A stretch of DNA of 64,000 bases, taken from positions 54,180 through 118,179 of the forward strand of contig JAJYLZ010000004.1 in the NCBI GenBank assembly GCA_021787395.1. The letters are read 5' to 3'. Positions 59,268 to 64,000 of this stretch are shown in pieces. The first letter of the stretch is position 1; each line of letters begins with the position of its first letter. Origin of the DNA: Chloroflexota bacterium. GTDB taxonomy: Bacteria > Chloroflexota > Limnocylindria > Limnocylindrales > CSP1-4. A program made the translations under genes and the position numbers. Below the pieces are notes generated by a model that saw nothing but the letters and a program-made list of their open reading frames with translations, did no database searches and was not told the DNA's origin.

Positions 59268-59918
59268 ATGACGCGGATCCCGCTCCTCGACGCCCTGCGT
59301 GCCCTCTCGGGCCGCTCCAACGGCCGCTTCGTGGCCTACCTGCTCGGCCAGCTCGACGCCACCATCACCGGCGCCCAGCTCGTCCGCAGGGCGATCGCCG
59401 GCGAGGTGGGCCGCACGGACGCCGTGGAGCTGATGCGCGAGATCGAGCACTCGGGCGACCATCAGCGGGGGCTGCTCGTGACCGAGCTCCGCAACGCCCT
59501 CGTCACGCCGATCGACCGGGAGGACCTGTTCCGGCTGTCGGGCGCGCTGGACGACATCCTCGACAACCTGCGCGACTTCCTGCGCGCCTGGAGCCTGTTC
59601 GAGATGAGCGAGAGCCCGGTCATCGAGCCCGTCATCGACACGGTGACCGACGCCCTGGACGACCTGCGCGCCGCCATCGCGGCCCTCGGGCGCGAGCCCG
59701 GCTCGGTGGCGGCCCTGGCGCTCGCCGCGAAGAAGTCGGGCAACGCGACGCGCCGGGCGTACGACGTCGCGGTGGCGAACCTCTACCGCAGCGGTGCCGT
59801 CGACGCCGACATGCTCCGCAACCGCGACCTGCTGCGCCGCCTGGACGTCGTCGGGCTGCGCTTCGGCACGGCCGCCGACATCCTGTCCGACGCCGCCGTC
59901 AGGCGTGCCGAGGGCTGA
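59268..59918 (+). CDS. PiT accessory protein (DUF47/PhoU-like)
   Basis: 216 residues, all-helical. VELMREIEHSGDHQRGLLVT and DREDLFRLSGALDDILDNL are the metal-site helices of the DUF47/PhoU family. It is thought to regulate the adjacent PiT transporter from the cytoplasm. Confidence 0.85.
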   Translation: MTRIPLLDALRALSGRSNGRFVAYLLGQLDATITGAQLVRRAIAGEVGRTDAVELMREIEHSGDHQRGLLVTELRNALVTPIDREDLFRLSGALDDILDNLRDFLRAWSLFEMSESPVIEPVIDTVTDALDDLRAAIAALGREPGSVAALALAAKKSGNATRRAYDVAVANLYRSGAVDADMLRNRDLLRRLDVVGLRFGTAADILSDAAVRRAEG

Positions 59919-60008
59919 CGGCGGCTGCCAAGGCCACACTGCCCGCGCTGGCCCTCGAGGGTGGACCGAGGCCCGCCCGCCACGTGGACTCCCATGACGT
60001 GTCCGGGG

Positions 60009-60821
60009 TCAGCCGCCCCCGGCTGGGACCTCGATGACGCGGACGCCGCCCGACCGGAGGAGCGCCGCCATGGCGGCCGGCGCCGGCGCGTCGGTCACCA
60101 GGGACCCGATGGACGCGGTGGGGCAGAAGGTCACCAGCGTGGTCCTCGACCACTTGGTGTGGTCGATGAGCCCCACCACCTCGGTGGCCGCGGCGACCAG
60201 CAGCCGCTTGATCTGCGCCTCCCCCTCGGTCCCGTCGCACAGGCCCGCTTCGACCGAGAAGCCCGTCGCGCCGAGGAACGCGCGCCGGACATTGACCTGG
60301 CCCAGCAGCCCCTCGCCCATCGGGCCGACGAGACTGAGCGCCTCCGGGCGGACCAGTCCGCCGGGCATGACCACGCTGATGCCGGGCACGCCGGCCAGCT
60401 CCAGGGCGATCCTGAGCCCGTTCGTCACCACCGTCAGGTGCAGCCATCCGCCGCGCGCGCGCAGGTGCCGCGCCATGGCGTAGGCGGTCGTGCTCGCGTC
60501 GAGGGCGATGCTCTCGCCGTCCTCGACCATCGCCGCGGCCTCGCGCCCGATCGCGTCCTTGGCGGCCCGCTGCACGCGTTCGCGGATCTCGAAGGCCCGC
60601 TCCAGGCCCACGCTCTTGGGTGAGAGCGCCCCGCCGTGCGCGCGCACCAGCCGGCCCTGCTGCTCGAGCTGGGCCAGGTCCTTGCGGATCGTCACGGCCG
60701 ACACGCCGAAGCGCGCGGCCAGCTCGTCGACACGGACGCGCCCGAGATCGGCGACGAGGCGGCCGATGCCGTCCCGGCGCTCCTCGGCGAAGACCTCGGC
60801 CGGAACCGCCTCGCTGCTCAT
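60009..60821 (-). CDS. DeoR-family transcriptional regulator
   Basis: 270 residues from ATG with AGGAG upstream (60821); a longer frame to 60908 lacks one. N-terminal HTH RVRVDELAARFGVSAVTIRKDL, then the sugar-phosphate-binding DeoR C domain (RAFLGATGFSVEAGLCDG, HTKWSRTTLV). Divergent from the rhamnulokinase operon, which it probably represses until a sugar-phosphate is present. Confidence 0.88.
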   Translation of the reverse strand: MSSEAVPAEVFAEERRDGIGRLVADLGRVRVDELAARFGVSAVTIRKDLAQLEQQGRLVRAHGGALSPKSVGLERAFEIRERVQRAAKDAIGREAAAMVEDGESIALDASTTAYAMARHLRARGGWLHLTVVTNGLRIALELAGVPGISVVMPGGLVRPEALSLVGPMGEGLLGQVNVRRAFLGATGFSVEAGLCDGTEGEAQIKRLLVAAATEVVGLIDHTKWSRTTLVTFCPTASIGSLVTDAPAPAAMAALLRSGGVRVIEVPAGGG

Positions 60822-60864
60822 GCTGCTCCTGACTGGTGGGCCCTGGCGACGGGGTTCACGCGAG

Positions 60865-60927
60865 ATTATGGCGCGAGATCGCAAGCATCGGCAACATATT
60901 GAAAGCAACTGAAATTGCTGGCATCAT
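60865..60927. promoter_or_regulatory. Divergent promoters and candidate operator between deoR-like and rhaB
   Basis: Minus strand: TTGCCG (60894-60889), 18 bp, CATAAT (60870-60865). Plus strand: TTGAAA (60899-60904), 17 bp, CATCAT (60922-60927). Between the plus -35 and -10 lies AGCAA-6-TTGCT with GAAA direct repeats (GAAAGCAACTGAAATTGCT), a plausible DeoR-family operator that would block both promoters. Confidence 0.6.
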
Positions 60928-60971
60928 GGCAGCGACCTCAGGTCGACCATCCTCCCGGCACGGAGCAGGCG

Positions 60972-62438
60972 GTGCGGTACGCGGCTATTGACCTTGGCGC
61001 GGAGAGCGGCCGGATCGTCGTGGGGGGGTTCGACGGCGGCCGGCTGACCCTGGACGAGGCCCATCGCTTCCCCAACGTGCCGGTCACGCTCGGCGGCACC
61101 CTCCACTGGGACGTGCTCCGGCTGTGGGGCGACGTCTCCGCCGGGCTGCGCAAGGCGGGCGGCGACGGCGACATCGCATCCTGCGCCGTGGACACCTGGG
61201 GCGTCGACTTCGGGCTGGTCGACGACCGGGGCAGGCTCCTCGCCAACCCCGTGCACTACCGCGACGCTCGCACCAGCGGCATGGTGGAGCGCGCATTCTC
61301 GCTGGTCCCGCAGCGTGAGATCTACGCGACGACCGGGATCCAGGTCATGGAGATCAACACCCTCTACCAGCTGCTGGCGATGGCCCAGGCCGGCGATCCG
61401 CTGCTGCACCAGGCGCACCGGCTGCTGATGACCGGCGACCTGTTCGCGCACTTCTTGTCGGGGGCGACGGTCTCCGAGTACACCCTCGCGTCCACCAGCC
61501 AGGCCCTCGACGCCCGCAGCCGAGACTGGGCGCGGCCGCTGCTCGACCGCCTGGGCATCCCCACGGGCATCCTGCCCGAGATCGTCGCGCCGGGGACGCC
61601 CGTGGGCGGCCTGGCGCCCGAGCTCGCGTCGGCCCGCGGCCTGGGCAGGACGCAGGTCGTCCTCCCCGGCTCGCACGACACGGCCTCGGCGGTCGTCGGG
61701 ACCCCGCTGTTCTCGCCGGCCACCGCCTTCCTGTCCTCGGGGACGTGGTCGCTGATCGGCCTCGAGGTGCCGGAGCCCGTCCTGACGCCCGACTCGATGG
61801 CCGCGAACCTGACCAACGAGGGGGGCGTGGGCGGCACGATCCGGCTGCTGCGCAACGTCGTCGGGCTGTGGCTGGTGCAGGAGAGCCGCCGAGCCCTGTG
61901 GCCCGACCGGGAGCCGCCGTCCTATGAGCGGATCGCCGGCTTCGCCGAGGCGGCCCCGGCCTTCACCGCGTTCATCGATCCCGACGACGAGCGCTTCCTG
62001 CGCCCGGGGGACCTGCCGGGCCGCGTGCGCGAGTTCTGCCTGGAGACCGGCCAGCCGGTCCCGGGCGATCCGGGCACGCTGGTGCGGGTGCTGCTCGAGA
62101 GCCTGGCCCTGCGCTACGCCGACGCGATCGACGAGCTGTCGCGGGTGTCGGGGCGCAGGATCGAGAGCGTGCACGTGGTCGGGGGCGGCTCGAACAACCG
62201 GCTCCTGTGCCGGTTCACCGCGGACGCGACCGGGCTCCCGGTCAGGGCGGGGCCGGTCGAGGCGACCGCGATCGGCAACATCGCCGTGCAGGCCATCGCC
62301 GCCGGGGAGCTCGCGTCCGTCGCCGAGGCGCGGGAGCTCGTCGCGCGCTCGTTCTCGATCACGTCCTACGAACCGTCGGGCGACTGGGCGGAGGCGCGTG
62401 CGCGCTTCGCCGCCATCCGTGGAAGGGCTGCCTCGTGA
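60972..62438 (+). CDS. rhaB: Rhamnulokinase (FGGY family)
   Basis: 488 residues from GTG after GGAG (a TTG at 60915 is possible). FGGY motifs: AAIDLGAESGR, SCAVDTWGVDFGLVD, the RhaB-type HYRDARTSGMVE, and the ATP-site ESVHVVGGGSNNRLLC. Phosphorylates L-rhamnulose (or a similar ketose) with ATP. First gene of an operon continuing off the window. Confidence 0.87.
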   Translation: MRYAAIDLGAESGRIVVGGFDGGRLTLDEAHRFPNVPVTLGGTLHWDVLRLWGDVSAGLRKAGGDGDIASCAVDTWGVDFGLVDDRGRLLANPVHYRDARTSGMVERAFSLVPQREIYATTGIQVMEINTLYQLLAMAQAGDPLLHQAHRLLMTGDLFAHFLSGATVSEYTLASTSQALDARSRDWARPLLDRLGIPTGILPEIVAPGTPVGGLAPELASARGLGRTQVVLPGSHDTASAVVGTPLFSPATAFLSSGTWSLIGLEVPEPVLTPDSMAANLTNEGGVGGTIRLLRNVVGLWLVQESRRALWPDREPPSYERIAGFAEAAPAFTAFIDPDDERFLRPGDLPGRVREFCLETGQPVPGDPGTLVRVLLESLALRYADAIDELSRVSGRRIESVHVVGGGSNNRLLCRFTADATGLPVRAGPVEATAIGNIAVQAIAAGELASVAEARELVARSFSITSYEPSGDWAEARARFAAIRGRAAS

Positions 62439-63625
62439 ACTCCGTCCGTCCGGTGGTCAACCTGCACGTCCACCTGCCGCCCAACTTCTCGGCGTTCAGG
62501 GACGTGGAGGACGTCGTCCACACCGCCGTCCGCGAGGGCGTCAGGGTGGTCGGCGCCTCCAACTTCCACGACCACCGCGTGTACCGCCGCTTCGCGGACG
62601 GGGCGCGTGCCGTCGGGATCGTCCCGCTGTTCGGCCTCGAGTTCATCACGGTCGTGGACTCGCTCCGCGCAGCCGGCACGCGCGTGAACGACCCCGCCAA
62701 TCCGGGCCGGATGTACCTGTGCGGCAAGGGCGCCGACCCGTTCCGGGAGCCGAGCGCTGTGGCCGCGGCGATCGACGCCCCGGCCCGCGCCGCCAACCGG
62801 GACCGCGCCGCCAGGATGACCGCCCTGCTCGCGGACCGGTTCGCCGAGGCGGGGATCGCCACCGGGCTCGACGACGTCGCCATCGCCGCCACTGTCGCGG
62901 CCGAGGCGGGCGTGCCGGCCGACTGGGTCGTCCTCCAGGAGCGGCACCTGGCCAGGGCCTTCCAGGAGGCGCTGTTCGACGGCTGCGCTGCCGACGAGCG
63001 AGCCGAGGCCCTCGAGCGCATCTACGGAGCCCCGCCGAGCGCCGCTGCGGACGACGCCACGGCTGTCCAGGGCGAGATCCGCGCCCGGCTGCTCAAGGCA
63101 GGCTGCCCGGCGTTCGTGGAGGAGACCCCGCTGTCATTCGAGGACGCGCGGCGGCTGATCCTCGAGTGGGACGGGATCCCGTGCTACCCGACGCTGGGCG
63201 ACGGCGCCTCCCCGATCTGCCCGTTCGAGGACGGCCCGGCCGAGCTGGCGGAGCGGCTGGTCGGCATGGGCATCCACGCCGCCGAGCTGATCCCGGGCCG
63301 AAACGCGCCGCAGGTCGCGGCGGCCTACGTCCGGACGCTCCGGACCGCCGGCCTGATCGTCACCGCGGGCACCGAGCACAACACGCCCGAGCGCATCCCG
63401 CTGGAGCCGCTGGCGAAGGGCGGCACCGCGCTGCCCGATGACGTCGTGGCCACGCTCTACGAGGGCGCCTGCGTGGTCGCCGGCCACCAGGCGGAGCGCG
63501 CCGTGGGGCGGCCCGGCTATGTGGACGCGGACGGCCGCCTGGAGCGCGGCTCCGTCGAGGCGCGGATCCGCCGGTTCGCGGAGGTCGGGGCGCGCTTGAT
63601 CGAGGCCGGAGGTACAGCCCGATGA
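62435..63625 (+). CDS. PHP-like metal-dependent protein of the rhamnose operon
   Basis: 396 residues from GTG (GTGA overlap). NLHVHLPP (HxH), NFHDHRVY, FGLEFITVVDS, ELIPGRNAPQ and GTEHNTPE resemble the metal ligands of the PHP superfamily in order. The region 85-240 is a helical insert. A phosphatase or hydrolase acting on a sugar intermediate is possible; rhaA-type isomerase is missing from the window, but isomerase activity by this protein is only a guess. Confidence 0.7.
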   Translation: MNSVRPVVNLHVHLPPNFSAFRDVEDVVHTAVREGVRVVGASNFHDHRVYRRFADGARAVGIVPLFGLEFITVVDSLRAAGTRVNDPANPGRMYLCGKGADPFREPSAVAAAIDAPARAANRDRAARMTALLADRFAEAGIATGLDDVAIAATVAAEAGVPADWVVLQERHLARAFQEALFDGCAADERAEALERIYGAPPSAAADDATAVQGEIRARLLKAGCPAFVEETPLSFEDARRLILEWDGIPCYPTLGDGASPICPFEDGPAELAERLVGMGIHAAELIPGRNAPQVAAAYVRTLRTAGLIVTAGTEHNTPERIPLEPLAKGGTALPDDVVATLYEGACVVAGHQAERAVGRPGYVDADGRLERGSVEARIRRFAEVGARLIEAGGTAR

Positions 63626-64000
63626 GCCACATGACGCCTGCGCTGCCGATCGACGTGGTGGCCCCGACCCTGCGCGGCCTGCTCGGAGCGGGCAACCGCC
63701 TGCCGATCGTCGCCTTCCATGAGGACGCCGGGGCCGCGGCCGATCCCGCCACGCTCGTGCTGGACGCGTTCGAGCCCGAGGCCATCGCCGCGGCCGTCGC
63801 AGGCCACACGGCCCGTCTCGGAGCGCCCCCGGAGCGGATCGCCGTGCCGGGTGCCGGGACCTTCGTCGTGGACCACTGCCGCGAGCTCACCGGCCGCGTC
63901 GCCGGCCGGGTGGCCCTGGTCACCGGCGCCGCGCAGGGCTTCGGGCTGGGCATCGCCGAGGGCCTCGCCGCGGAGGGCGCCCACGTGGTCCTGGCCGACC
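63622..64000 (+). CDS. SDR oxidoreductase with N-terminal extension (3' end outside window)
   Basis: 126 residues visible. The first ~90 are not SDR and resemble the linker part of bifunctional rhamnulose-phosphate aldolase/lactaldehyde dehydrogenase proteins (AVPGAGTFVVDHCRELTG). Then GRVALVTGAAQGFGLGIAEG is the SDR cofactor site. ATGA overlap with the previous gene. The end is outside the window. Confidence 0.75.
   Translation, partial: MSHMTPALPIDVVAPTLRGLLGAGNRLPIVAFHEDAGAAADPATLVLDAFEPEAIAAAVAGHTARLGAPPERIAVPGAGTFVVDHCRELTGRVAGRVALVTGAAQGFGLGIAEGLAAEGAHVVLAD

Overview
The window is about 70% GC by eye. Most genes abut or overlap by 1-11 bp (ATGA, GTGA, TAGTG junctions), GTG and TTG starts are common, and several transcripts look leaderless (a -10 hexamer 6-9 bp before the start codon, as at secA, znuC and ureAB). 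Lipoproteins, a zinc-type bL31, rod-shape genes, FtsEX and a ParABS-gyrase supercluster, without any outer-membrane genes, suggest a high-GC Chloroflexota (Limnocylindria/Ellin6529-like) or a comparable deep-branching monoderm. This placement is inference; the sequence carries no 16S rRNA gene.

Layout. 0-5 kb: end of a secreted protein, an MMPL exporter overlapping a CrtC/AttH-type lipocalin lipoprotein, and a DsbA-like protein on the other strand that probably starts at CTG. 5.3-8.5 kb: a zinc-uptake operon (znuC-znuB-zur-znuA) with a candidate Zur box. 8.6-11.5 kb: a ferric-reductase-like membrane protein, two coiled-coil membrane proteins with matching threonine-rich tails, and ApbE. 11.5-16.9 kb: ribokinase and an enoyl-ACP-reductase-like SDR facing an SdpR/SdpI-like pair coupled to an ABC exporter whose ATPase is fused to a PLDc_N membrane domain. 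17-18.2 kb: rplU-rpmA-rpmE on the minus strand. 18.35-25.15 kb: a 6.8-kb insertion bounded by 33-bp inverted repeats and 14-bp direct repeats. It separates a DUF2344 gene from rplU and carries secreted or membrane cargo genes but no recognisable transposase.

25-40 kb: DUF2344 gene, J-domain gene, the rodA-mrdA-mreD cell-shape operon, a near-perfect parS, and one long co-directional run parA-parB-gyrB-thioesterase-alkD-gyrA-prs-small membrane protein. 40.1-40.7 kb: a gene-free tract of tandem repeats and ACAAC-N5-GTTGT palindromes. 40.8-50.4 kb: secA, a DUF218 protein, a terminator, then a Cys-rich small protein coupled to prfB (with the programmed +1 frameshift), a GNAT, ftsE-ftsX and a CtpA-type protease. 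50.5-58.1 kb: a tiny promoter-peptide-hairpin transcript, smpB, a proline-racemase-family enzyme, a GNAT, divergent urease subunits, a serpin lipoprotein, a glycolipid-binding-domain protein and tmRNA (tag ANKQPALALAA). 58.3-64 kb: Pit-type phosphate transporter with its PhoU-like partner, then a DeoR regulator divergent from a rhamnulokinase operon that runs off the right edge.

The window is mostly chromosomal housekeeping (segregation, supercoiling, secretion, division, translation rescue). The least explained parts are the 6.8-kb insertion with its shared N-terminal protein domain, the repeat tract before secA, the tiny transcript before smpB, and the ApbE-linked coiled-coil pair.
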